A stretch of DNA of 64,000 nucleotides from Polytrichum commune. Lineage: Eukaryota; Streptophyta; Polytrichopsida; Polytrichales; Polytrichaceae. The notes below the pieces were generated by a model. That model was not told the DNA's origin. It saw only the letters and a list, made by a program, of their open reading frames with translations, and did no database searches. The stretch lies in contig OX485806.1 of assembly GCA_950295325.1 (NCBI GenBank), forward strand, positions 54,991,169 through 55,055,168, written 5' to 3'. Positions 21,401-31,016 of this stretch are shown here, one piece after another. How positions within the stretch are numbered: the first letter of the stretch is position 1; each line of letters opens with the position of its first letter. The position numbers were made by a program, and so were the translations under genes.

Positions 21401-22743
21401 AGACAAATTTTATTAGTCGTCAAGCTTATTTAGATATGCAGATTTCGTGTCATTATATTGTGTTGCTTATCAAGTTGTTCAAGGATAAGTACAACCACTT
21501 AGAAGTTCCATTTGGCTTGCTTGGATCAGATGTTTGTGAAATTTTTTTCAGTAAAGTCGGTGGTATGATTTCAAACGAGAGGAGCTATGATGGGATTGAT
21601 TTTGTGGAAAGTGCAGGAGCATTAGCACGCATTGCAGAAATTGAGGCCGATCCTACTGGTCCACGTTTTGTGAGGGCTCACAAGAAACAAACTCACATAT
21701 GGAATGAGTTGGAGAAGAATTCTACATTAGAAGCTGCAGATTTGAGAGATTATTCATGTGTGGAAAATGATGATCTCATTGTCTTAGCTTTGAAGTTGGG
21801 CTTTCAAGAGGCTCAAGAAATGTGTGCTGAATTGGGTATGAAACCCGATGTTGTGAGAGATGGCAGTTGGTGGGTAGAACCATGGATACATGAAAAAAAA
21901 ATTGAAGCTCATTTGTTTGGAAGTATGGAGGAAGATGAATGTGATTATGATCACATATTGATTGATGATCCTATTACACAGGGTGGTGAAAAGGAAGATT
22001 GTGGTGTTGAAGGAGGCAATTCAAATTCATGCAAGGATGCTTTCATAGAGGCTGAAGGGTTGCAGTCATTGGCTGAAGATGACATAAATGAAGATGTTGA
22101 GTTGGAGAGTCAACTTCGACATACTTTGGATATTCTTGTTGATGAACATGAAGGTGTTGAAATTCCCTCTCTATCAAATGCAAAGTCAGCTGTGGCTTAT
22201 GTAATGGTAGGGGAGTCTAGAATTTTTAAAAGTACACTTGTTAGTCAATTGAATGGCAATCCTTCTTTGTCTAAAGATCGGTTGACTCGAATTAGAGCTG
22301 GCATATTATATATGAAGCCTAAACTCCTGAGTGCTGGAAACCATGACACTTTGTTAAAGCTTGGTTGTCACTGTGGTGTGTGTTTTTTGAACACACCTGA
22401 AGCTAAAACTGTGAAAAAACGAGGTAGGCCAAAAAAATCTACTCAAGTTAAGGTTTGGTTTGTTGGGAGAGTTTATAGGATGCGGAGGAAGTTTGGTAAT
22501 CGTTGGGTGGAGTATAGGGATCCAATTGACTTGATGGACCGTCCATCAAACGTGGAGATTGGTTTATGTTGGTATCAAAAAGGGGCTAACAACAAGTGGA
22601 CATATGATCTTACTGATCATTTGATGGTAGACTTAGAGACAATAATTGCATTGGCTACAATGACATATATTGGTGAATCAAATGTTTATGAGTTACATCC
22701 GGGAGACGAAAAAGTTTTCAACGACTTTGCTGATGAAAGCTAG
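18412..22743 (+). pseudogene. P-like DDE transposase, one frame broken by two stops
   Basis: Frame 1 runs uninterrupted for 1,443 codons except for TAG 19567-19569 and TGA 20350-20352. The first 385 codons hold a Cys/His cluster (FCHECQERYH ... WDACANYLWSHI), a second His-rich finger-like motif (LESNMREHVIGKSHHDAV) and an AT-hook-like KSKGRPSKP: probably the DNA-binding part. The catalytic part has EDET (Asp codon 20476), SDGDARRRK (20833), QDFVHNGKKL and SDVCEIFFSKV (Glu codon 21538), an RNase H-like DDE order. A classic AT hook (KKRGRPKK, about 22414-22437) and an acidic linker follow. The expected role is transposition of the host element in the nucleus. The first stop is followed by CAATCA, a TMV-type readthrough context. 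The second has no such context. Both fit C-to-T change from CAG and CGA. The P-like assignment is inference. Confidence 0.75.
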
Positions 22744-22972
22744 GATATTTTGTTATACATATTATAGGGGTTGATTATTGTTCAAAAGTATATTTGTATA
22801 CTTATGGTAATGACTATATATGAATGGATGTTTTTTTGTGTATACATATTGTCACCTGTATATTTATTGTTGCAATTGTATGTGTATTGCTTCATTTCAC
22901 AAAAAAAAACTTGTATATAGGGGGTTTTTAGAATATGCAGCGAACGCACGTGATTCTGGGTTTTAATGAAAG
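22744..22972 (+). other. 3' end of the P-like transposon
   Basis: An AT-rich 3' untranslated region with repeated ATATGTATAC-like words and no coding content. The terminal 40 bp before the TIR are less AT-rich (CAGCGAACGCACGTGATTC). Confidence 0.6.
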
Positions 22973-22994
22973 GTGCACCCCCCGAGGTTTATTT
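22973..22994. repeat. Right TIR plus right target duplication of the P-like transposon
   Basis: GTGCACCCCCCGAG (22973-22986) is the exact complement of the left end. It is followed by GTTTATTT (22987-22994) and then by resumed minisatellite. Confidence 0.9.
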
Positions 22995-23699
22995 AGTTAG
23001 AAGTAGCCGCAGCTAAGAGCTGGGTTTATTAGTTAATTAGTGCCTACTAGCCTAATTAGCCTCCCAGTTAATTAGTCTTTGGTTAGTTCAAGCTACACCC
23101 TACCTTAGATTGTTGGTTTAGTTTGTGGCTACATGGTGGCATTAAGATACAAAGTTGGTGCTAAGCTACGGGGTTGACATTAAACGTGGAGTTGACACTA
23201 AGTTGCGGAGCGGGCATCAAGTGGGGGGTTGCTATCAAGTTGAGGAGTTGGCCATTAATTCATGGATTCAACAAGTGAAAGTTTTGCTAAGACCAAAAGC
23301 TCAAGAGGAATATTGGCAAGGGCATGTGTGGCAAAGACTATGACTTGGGAGCTTGAGTAGGCTAAGGGAGTAACCATACACGATACTAGTGGTATCGAGG
23401 CATCATTGTCTCAAGCAAAGTGTGAAGCTAAGAAAGTTTCAAAATAAATGAAAATCATTAAAAAGGAGGAGTAGTGAGCTAGTCACTCTCACATGGAGAG
23501 TGGAACACGCTTTAAGGGGTGAATAGGAGGAAGGGTGCTTGTGAACTCTTGGAAGAAGTTAATAAAGACTAGCACGACTAGTGCATTGGTGGAGAGTTGA
23601 AGTTGAATTTCATGTTTCTACGATTCTCGACATAAGACATGTGATTCTCAAACTCATACCCGGACTATGACGCTTAAGGGTGGTGGGTTTGGCCTCACA

Positions 23700-24730
23700 A
23701 CTTGTCTGGTCGTACCCACTCCAGCTTCCTTGCTAGCAATGTCTTCACCACTGTGAGTCTAGCTTCTCCGTATACGAGACCTTGACCATGTGCGGTCTGG
23801 GGAGAATTCCAATGCCTTGATTGTGTTGTTTAAGCTATCATATCATTGTTTCGGTTGTCTCATCCTAGATGCCCTTAATTGCTTCCTGCTTGAGAAAAAT
23901 GCCTTCCTCCTCCTCTTCGCCTTTGGTTTCACTAACTCTATCGGCGAGGACCCTGTCATGTAACTGAACCGGCTTCACAAATTCTACACTTCCCTCCTCT
24001 GTGAACATCACTCTATCAATGTATATGTCTCGCCTGTATTACATCCACACTAATATTCCATCCCATAATCTCGTTCACATAATGTCGATATATTTCTATT
24101 ACAGTCAAGTTGCTATAAACATATAAGGAATCATAAAAAGGAACATTAAAAGAATGAACACGGATGTCTAATAACATTTATAGAAATAATCCAAAAGTAA
24201 TCTAAAAATGAAGAATATCATGTTTTATAAAAATAAAAATGATAGTACAAATGATAATACATAATTCAAACTAAACATATTGAAAGAAATATTCTGTATA
24301 GCCATACCTTGACAATACTCTTCCAACTAAACTAACCTATTCTAGCTTTTCCTTAAAGGTTAATGCTCTTCCCTTGCCCATTTCAATCCTCCACTCCAAA
24401 AGAAACACTTTACTTTAGGGTGTCCCTTATATCCACTAAATGGTTCACGTGGTCTCTGGTGTATTTATAAGTACGTCACTCGGCATCCAGCCTCATGTTT
24501 TTTATTAATAAATCTAATTTGGATTGGCATATGATCATGACTAACTTAAGTAACTGCTCCACTGCATTTTCAATTTTAATTCAAATTGCTCCGCCGTCTT
24601 TCATAGATTCCATCTTGCCATGGCCTTCTAATCACATCACTATATACACCGCCCCACTTTCAACTCACTTTAAGTCCATTGCCCATTTGGCCACTACCTT
24701 CTGTGAACTCGCATTTACAATTCTTCTACA
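23700..24730. other. Non-coding stretch upstream of MULE copy 2
   Basis: No gene is seen. A TATA-like TATTTATAAG at 24459-24468 may serve MULE copy 2, whose ATG is at 24731. The region just left may belong to the interior of element C1 or to the 5' end of MULE copy 2, but no inverted repeat with 31017 onward was recognised. Confidence 0.4.
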
Positions 24731-25726
24731 ATGACCACTATCCGAGCACTGCACCATTCCATACCGCTTGTGATCACTCTAGGAAATGACGGTCTAGCCA
24801 AAGTTGCAGAGTCGTTCCTTAGTTTGAGGTTTAGATTCCACCCAGACTCAATTCATGTCGAGGAAGAGGTCTTTAATGCTAACGGTGACTTGAGTCACAC
24901 TGTCCTTCAGATATCATTTCGCAATGACGATGGTAGAGTTTGGTTCTTGCTCCCTGGAACATACAAGGCCATAGGCGTCACCGAGTCTGATATGGCCACC
25001 ACAACTGTGTTGCTAACACCTGGTGTGTCCCTCACGTCCACCACGCAGGCTCCTCTTCTGGCGACAGTCAAGAAGGAGCCCGGCATCAAAGAGGTTACCT
25101 TGCTCAGCGATGACTCTGATGATGATGTGCCACTTGCCTCGGACATTGCCTCACTTACCCCACCTCCATCGCAAGATCAACCCTTCATCAATCCTCTAAG
25201 GATTCCACACTTGCCTATTGTAAGTCAACCATCTACTTCCAAACCCCTAGTTCACCCAGGTGTGTCTAAAGATCGTCCGAGTGTTGTCCACCACTTGAAG
25301 TTGCTTGCAACCCGACCAGGGTCCAAGAACATCCTCAAGAATATTGATTATGAATCTGTTAGGCATGAGAAAGTTGACTTCCTCCCATCTGTTTTTGACG
25401 GCAACGTCATCTTTGAGTTCCCTCCTCTCGGAGCTGATGCTCCCCATTCCCATGCTAGACTCATGTTCGGAATGGACAAGCGTTTCGACGGTCATGCTTG
25501 GTGTAGGACAAAGACGTCTAATATTACCAATGATCTCAGCTTGACCTTCCGGTTTTCATGTTGTGTTGGCCATCTCCGTTGTGATAACAAGGGATGTGAT
25601 TATCTCAACCGCCCCAATCGAGCCACTGACGTCAACGAGACCGAATGGGAAGGCTGTACCGCCTCACCCTTCTCCGCAAGAGCTGATCCCCCATCTGGGT
25701 CATCTCTCGTTTGTAAGGTCTGTAAG

Positions 25727-26700
25727 TGTCGCGCACCTCTCCATGAAGAGTGCCCAAAACACCATGGGCACAAGGGGGACCCCGGAGTGACACCCGGGAC
25801 TTGTGGCGCCGTTGGTGAGAGGGCCCAAGTGATCCTAGTGTGGGTGAGGGCCCCGGGCGTTGGGAACGCCTCCCACCCACGGAGACTAGGAGGCATGAGG
25901 GTAAGGCCATGAGCTATGCGTAGCTCATGGCGTGGTGATTTTAGAATGCTCAAGATCACCTCAAGCGGAGGTGTGAGCTAGGAGTTATGGCCATTTGAGT
26001 GAGGCGCAGTCCCGGGACAGCGCCCTGGTACAGCAGTGCCTGGGAGTGATTCCCGGGACTGCCAAGGTTCAAACAGGCATAACTTCCTCAAGACTTTCCC
26101 GAATGGGGCAAGTGAGGAGTCCATCGGTATCTAAGTGAAGCGTAGATGAAGATGGAGTGGTTGGTTGTTATGATCAGACATCATACAAGGAAGTTATGAT
26201 GGTCTGAAGCTGCTGGGTTGTTTCTAGGCCCTGCAGCTAAAGGAAAATGTCCACTTGGCCCCAACTCTTGGTAAAGAGACAAGAGGTTGGTTGACGGTGG
26301 GGTAGGGCCCCCGCGTAAAGTCCTAGAGGCTTATATGGGTGAGGTGGTGTGGCCTCACCCACCCGAGGCTGAACGGCACGGCCTCCATGGGCTTTGGCCC
26401 ATTGTGAGGCCATAGTTGCCTAGTATGCTTCGGGTTGTTGTAGTGTTGCTCCGGCAATGCGATGATCAACATAGGATTGGACTTCCATAGATGGAAGTCC
26501 ACATCGAAGAAACGGGTTACCGATTAAGGGGTGAGTCCCGAAAGCAAAGTAGGAGGGTTGGTTCCCTCCTATGAACTATATGGTCCGGGGTAGGAGGAGC
26601 TAACCATTAGCATGGCGGAATGCGAAGGGTTAGTGCTCGTAACCTTTGCTAGAAAGGAAAATTGGCAAGATTGCTAAGGGGGCTAGCAAGGGTTGCGACA
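25727..26700 (+). mobile_element. Solo LTR, family D, 974 bp
   Basis: The termini are TGTCGCGCACC...GGTTGCGACA, beginning TG and ending CA, with a 5-bp duplication GTAAG (25722-25726 and 26701-26705). Removal restores VCKVCKTPPYC, which aligns to copy 1. No coding content. The 3' half matches, inverted, the copies at 40164, 45261 and 60376. A solo LTR left by LTR-LTR recombination is the simplest reading. Confidence 0.85.
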
Positions 26701-27324
26701 GTAAGACACCACCCTATTGTCTTGATACTTGCCAAGCTCAGATGTACTATGTTCTTGGCAAAGGTGACATGACCCGTGCATGCATCCATATGGGTTATCA
26801 CCATCACCCCGTTTCACAAGGTGTATGTAGAGAGTCTAAGGTTGAAATTCATGATGTCATTGGTAGAGAGGTTGAGAGGACTCCCACCGTCACCAACTTT
26901 GCCATTGCATTGGTTGCAAGTAAAGAGTTCCTTGCCAAGTATCTTCTACGCACGGGTGATGATCCCAATAAAGTTATGGACCTTGAGTCCATGAAGTTTG
27001 TCATGGACAGGTACCAACACCTCAACCACTAGTAGAAAATTCTGCGTCCGGATCAACAGAAAGGCGTTGGTCGCGGTTGTCACTTAGGACGCGTTGACCT
27101 GGACATGATGTAACACAATTTTGTTGATTTTTTTTGTTGATATGGTCACAAAAATATTTTTTTTAAAAAACTTATTATATATATATATAATATTAAAAAA
27201 TGAATAAATGAATAAATGTCAGATTTGCAATTCCTAACCCCTCCCAAGTAACCCTCAACCTATACCTCACCTACAAGTATAGACTACCTACAACTCACAT
27301 AGGTGGCAAGGCCAAGGCCGAAGG

Positions 27325-27395
27325 TGTTGGCCACAGGAATCGAACCTTGCACCTAGTGACACCCACACATGTGCCTTAACCACTAGGTCATCACA
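27325..27395 (-). mobile_element. tRNA-derived SINE head inside the CACTA element
   Basis: On the minus strand an A-box-like GACCTAGTGGTTAAGGC lies about 35 nt before a perfect B box GGTTCGATTCC (27336-27346). The Pol III promoter spacing fits a tRNA-derived SINE. The body probably extends leftward to about 27230 (minus-strand 3' direction). Arms are too degenerate for a functional tRNA gene. Confidence 0.65.
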
Positions 27396-27475
27396 TCACA
27401 CATGATATAAGTGGAGTGTTTTAAACCTTTCTAGAATAAGGCCACTATTTTCTCTTTACTACCTACTTGATGTAT

Positions 27476-28330
27476 ATATTTACAGTAAATATATACAGTA
27501 TATAATTACAGTATATAATTACAGTAAATATATACAGTATATAATTACAGTATATAATTACAGTAAATATATACAGTATATAATTACAGTAAATATATAT
27601 TGTATATAATTACAGTAAATATATATTGTATATAATTACAGTAAATATATACTGTATATAATTACAGTAAATATACACTATATATAATTACAGTAAATAT
27701 ATACTATATATAATTACTGTAAATGTATACATATAATATATATATATGTATATAATATGTATGTATATAATGTGTATATATATAATATATGTAACATATA
27801 TTATATACATATTTGTAACATATATTATATACATATATGTAACATATATGTAACATATATTATATACATATATGTAACATATATTATATACATATATTAT
27901 ATACATATATGTAACATATATTATATACATATATGTAACATATATTATATACATATATGTAACATATATTATATACATATATGTAACATATATTATATAC
28001 ATATATGTAACATATATTATATACATATATGTAACATATATTATATACATATATGTAACATATATTATATACATATATGTAACATATATTATATACATAT
28101 ATGTAACATATATTATATACATATATGTAACATATATTATATACATATATGTAACATATATTATATATATACACATTATATACATACATATTATATACAT
28201 ACATATTATATACATACACATTATATACATACATATTATATACATATATTATATATATATATATTATATGTTACATATATTATATACATATTAATATATT
28301 AATATGTATATAATATTAACTATCAACTAA
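27476..28330. repeat. AT-rich satellite inside the CACTA element: about 26-bp then 24-bp units
   Basis: From 27476 to about 27730 the words CAGTAAATATATAC and AGTATATAATTA alternate. From about 27790 to 28165 a 24-bp unit (GTAACATATATTATATACAT plus ATAT) repeats about a dozen times, nearly perfect. The unit is largely self-complementary, which yields long spurious open frames on both strands. Confidence 0.9.
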
Positions 28331-29440
28331 TATAATATTTATAATATTTACACACCTTTGAATTCGTAATTATTTCCATACCCATACATTTACAAGACCA
28401 TAAATTGCAAAAAATTAAAAATATTTTACAATATTCCAATAGATCCTAGAATATTCCAAAAAGATTCCACATTTACTAAAATTTTGTTGATTTGGTCATT
28501 GTACTATTCTAATCAACAAAAATGTAGGCAGTAAACTGTTGATTTTTACAAAAATTCAAAAATCAGTGAAATCGGTCATTGCAGTGCCCAGATCGACAAA
28601 GATCTGTTGATTTTTTGTTGATTTGGTCATGATTTTCTAGTAGTGAACACCCTTAGTATTCGAAACACAGTCACTTCCTTCAAGCGCATTGGGCGAGGGG
28701 GGATCATTGACAGCATCACCGGACTCAGAGGTCATAGTAGTTGGCCCTATGTGCAAGAAAACAAATTCCCAGGCCAAGGAAAGTTGTTGGAAAAAATCTA
28801 TGTATTCAAGATGTCCGAGGTGGGCCCTGGGTCTGGAGTTGACCTTGTCAGGAGAATGAAACCACACGGTGATTTGTAGGATGTTTGGGTCATGTTTGAC
28901 CATGTCAAGCGTGTCAAGGGGTGGACAACCATGGCTTGCCATGTCTATGACTCAGCCTACTGCCGGGTTATGACTATTGCAGTATGTGATATGCAGTCTG
29001 AGGATGTCACAGCGCAGAGCCTTCTTTGGCATGGGCTCAATGATGTTATGCATAGACATGGCATTGCTAAAGTTAACTTCAAAAGGCTCATGGCGGACAG
29101 TGCACAAGCCAATTGGAATGCAGTTAGGATTATCTATGGCAGTGGTGATCCCAAGGTTCCTATGGAGTCTCATGAGAGGACATGTCTATTGGATTGGACA
29201 GTGTCTATGGAGCGCCACACCGCCACCCACATCAAGCCCGACCTCCAACAACAACACAAATTGTTATGCAAGCAGTACAAGGATGCCAAGACTCCCGAAG
29301 AATCTGAGTCCCGTTATCTTGCCATCCGGGCTTGGTGGCTTTCCTCTGGAGCTGCATCCGATGAAGGAATCAAGGACCTTGATACATGGATTGCATTTTG
29401 GCACTTTTGTTACCGTCAATGGGGTGGTTTCATGCAACTA

Positions 29441-29606
29441 GTGAATGTACCATCCACTTTCTATTTCGCTTTTTGGTGTCAATTTTTTTTGGCTCTTAAA
29501 CCTCTTCTGTCATATGTTGTAAATCTCCAGAATACCAATATCAATTTGGGTTTTTAGCAAGATTTTGTGCAAACCGTACTCACTACAGTTTATTTATTTC
29601 TCTCAG
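29441..29606 (+). other. Intron of MULE copy 2
   Basis: The junctions are CAACTA/GTGAAT and TCTCAG/AATTTC, phase 0, at the same protein position as in copy 1. Confidence 0.75.
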
Positions 29607-31016
29607 AATTTCACAGATTCTGAATTGGCGGAGATGCCATCTTGCAACCTCTCTGAGACAGTCCACAACAAATGGCTTCAGCAGTCTGGAAACCGTGGCT
29701 CTGATCTATATGTTGCGACCGTGGATAATTTCGTGAGGGCGTTCATGCAATGTACGAACTATTACGCCTACTTGAAGGGTGAACGCTCTGGCACTGGCCC
29801 AGGAAAAGAAGAACTCCGCCTTCGTGATGCACAACGATCCGGTGACGCCAAGAGAATTGTTGCAGCCCTCGAGCACATGCCTGGAGCAGAGCATTGGTGC
29901 ACCCGCAAACCCCAACTCGAAGGAGAGGAGGTCTTTGGCACCACCAAGCGCAAACTTGATATGCCCCCTGGTTCTGAGCAGGATTCACATAGACCTGACA
30001 AGGTCAGCTTCTCTCATCCACGAGTGAGCACTAGGTCAACCAAGGCACGTACTGATTCCACCACACCATCAAACCTGCCCCTAACATAATCCCCCGATAA
30101 ATCGATTCCACAACGGGTCACCCACGTCAATAACATTCAGGAGACCCACTGCGATGTCTCCAAGTGGCACATTTCTAGACTGCCCAAGACTTCCGCCAAG
30201 GCCTGCTTCGCCATGCAAGCTCATACAAAGACCAAGTGCACCCAGAAGATCATTCGGCATGGTAAAAATACTCCAGCTCCTACATACACTGGCTACATGC
30301 GCGACTACAAGAAGAACAAGGAATTCTTGACACAGTTCTTCTTCTGCAACGATGACATTGAGAGATATGTCAAAGGCACTAGGAGGAAGTGGGTGCAGCA
30401 CCGTCCGGATGTCCCGGACGTCTGGCATGTCCTCACTGGGACAAACCTCACTCTCCAGGAGGTTTTGGCCCTTGAAGAAGGGGGATTCCAACTTCAACAA
30501 CGTCAAGATGTGTCACCCAGAAGACTCTTTGGTGACTCCTCCAATGTTGCCTCATCCATGGCCGAACTCCCTACCCCGGCCCAAGCCGATCAATACCCTA
30601 CGCTCAGGTTTGGAAAGAAGATCCGGCGCAGTAACAACGGACCATGCGTCCAACAACGCAACAAGTGGGAGTCCGCCCTCAACGTCGACGGACAAATCAC
30701 CTCCGTCACAATGATACCTCACCCAGGGATCGGGTGCATCATTCTCTTCCAATCCCGAAAGAAGGCTAAGGTTGAGGAGTACCGTATCACTATCAACACC
30801 TTCCCGTTGTGCACATGCCCAGATTTCGTGGAGATGTCAGCAAGAGCACTTGGGAAGCGGCGCACTTGGGTAAACTGCAAGCACTTGTACTTCATCTTCC
30901 GTGTGACCTGCAACTTGGATCAATACCAAGAAACTTTCATCCATGCTCCGAGCCTTAGTTTCAATGAAGTGAAGCACCTCCTCGAAAATGGCATCATGAA
31001 GCATGTGGGACCTTAG

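Larger units (their letters stand above)
13839..22986 (+). mobile_element. P-like DNA transposon, 9,148 bp, carrying a captured host gene
   Basis: Terminal inverted repeats are perfect over 14 bp: CTCGGGGGGTGCAC at 13839-13852 and its complement at 22973-22986. They are flanked by an 8-bp target duplication, GTTTATTT (13831-13838 and 22987-22994). Removing the element and one duplication rebuilds a unit of the interrupted 27-bp minisatellite, which confirms the boundaries. Inside, on the plus strand, are a DUF1295 gene fragment (15320-17500) and a transposase frame (18412-22743). The 8-bp duplication fits the P superfamily (also hAT). The transposase has an ED-x-T start and an SDGD motif, which I associate with P-like DDE lineages rather than hAT. 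The stops make this copy probably non-autonomous. Confidence 0.85.
13155..23699 (+). mobile_element. LTR-like element C1, split by the P-like transposon
   Basis: It starts TGTGAGC...GCTCACA (13155-13178) and ends GGCCTCACA at 23699. Outside the insert at 13839-22994 it matches LTR C2 (37054-38336) in order: GGTCCTACTAA, GGTTGTGGTTTTGGGTGC, a 27-bp minisatellite, then GACGCTTAAGGGTGG near the end. Without the insert it would be about 1.39 kb, close to C2's 1.28 kb. I found no matching 5-bp target duplication for C1, so it may be one LTR of a larger element or a decayed copy. Confidence 0.6.
27027..28645. mobile_element. Non-autonomous CACTA element, 1,619 bp
   Basis: The ends are CACTAGTAGAAAAT (27027) and the inverted ATTTTCTAGTAGTG (to 28645), one mismatch in 14. 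The CACTA start and 3-bp duplication AAC (27024-27026, 28646-28648) are diagnostic of the CACTA/En-Spm superfamily. Subterminal TTGTTGATTTGGTCA-type words repeat near both ends (27120-27150, 28490-28630), as expected for transposase-binding sites. Removal restores QHLNTLSIRNTV in MULE copy 2. The interior has no transposase; it holds a SINE and an AT-rich satellite. Confidence 0.9.
24731..31016 (+). pseudogene. MULE-type transposase with SWIM finger, copy 2, interrupted by two insertions
   Basis: Coding blocks are 24731-25726, 26706-27026, 28649-29440 and 29607-31016. The first three were one exon: with the solo LTR and CACTA element plus one target copy each removed, they join in frame to 703 codons (copy 1 has 697). 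Exon 2 is 470 codons including the stop. It keeps the Asp in VYDSAYC and the Asp in LMADSAQANW, and a SWIM motif CTC...NCKH (about 30800-30890). Damage beyond the insertions: TAG 28877-28879 before a DVWVMFDHVK motif, TAA 30087-30089 (fits CAA to TAA), and the C-x2-H His changed to Asp (CLLDW, codon 29192). The frame is otherwise clean, so it is younger than copy 3. The element ends are unknown. Confidence 0.85.

Noticed and set aside
13839-22986. hAT identity from the 8-bp duplication
   Set aside because: hAT ends are usually CAGGG-like, and the transposase lacks the hAT dimerisation motif; the EDET and SDGD motifs point elsewhere. Not fully excluded without a search.
13155-23699. 5-bp target duplication for LTR C1
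   Set aside because: Flanks read AACAA on the left and ACTTG on the right; they do not match.
27688-28302. Long open frames of about 180 codons on both strands
   Set aside because: They are translations of the 24-bp AT satellite (Tyr/Ile repeats) and carry no protein signal.
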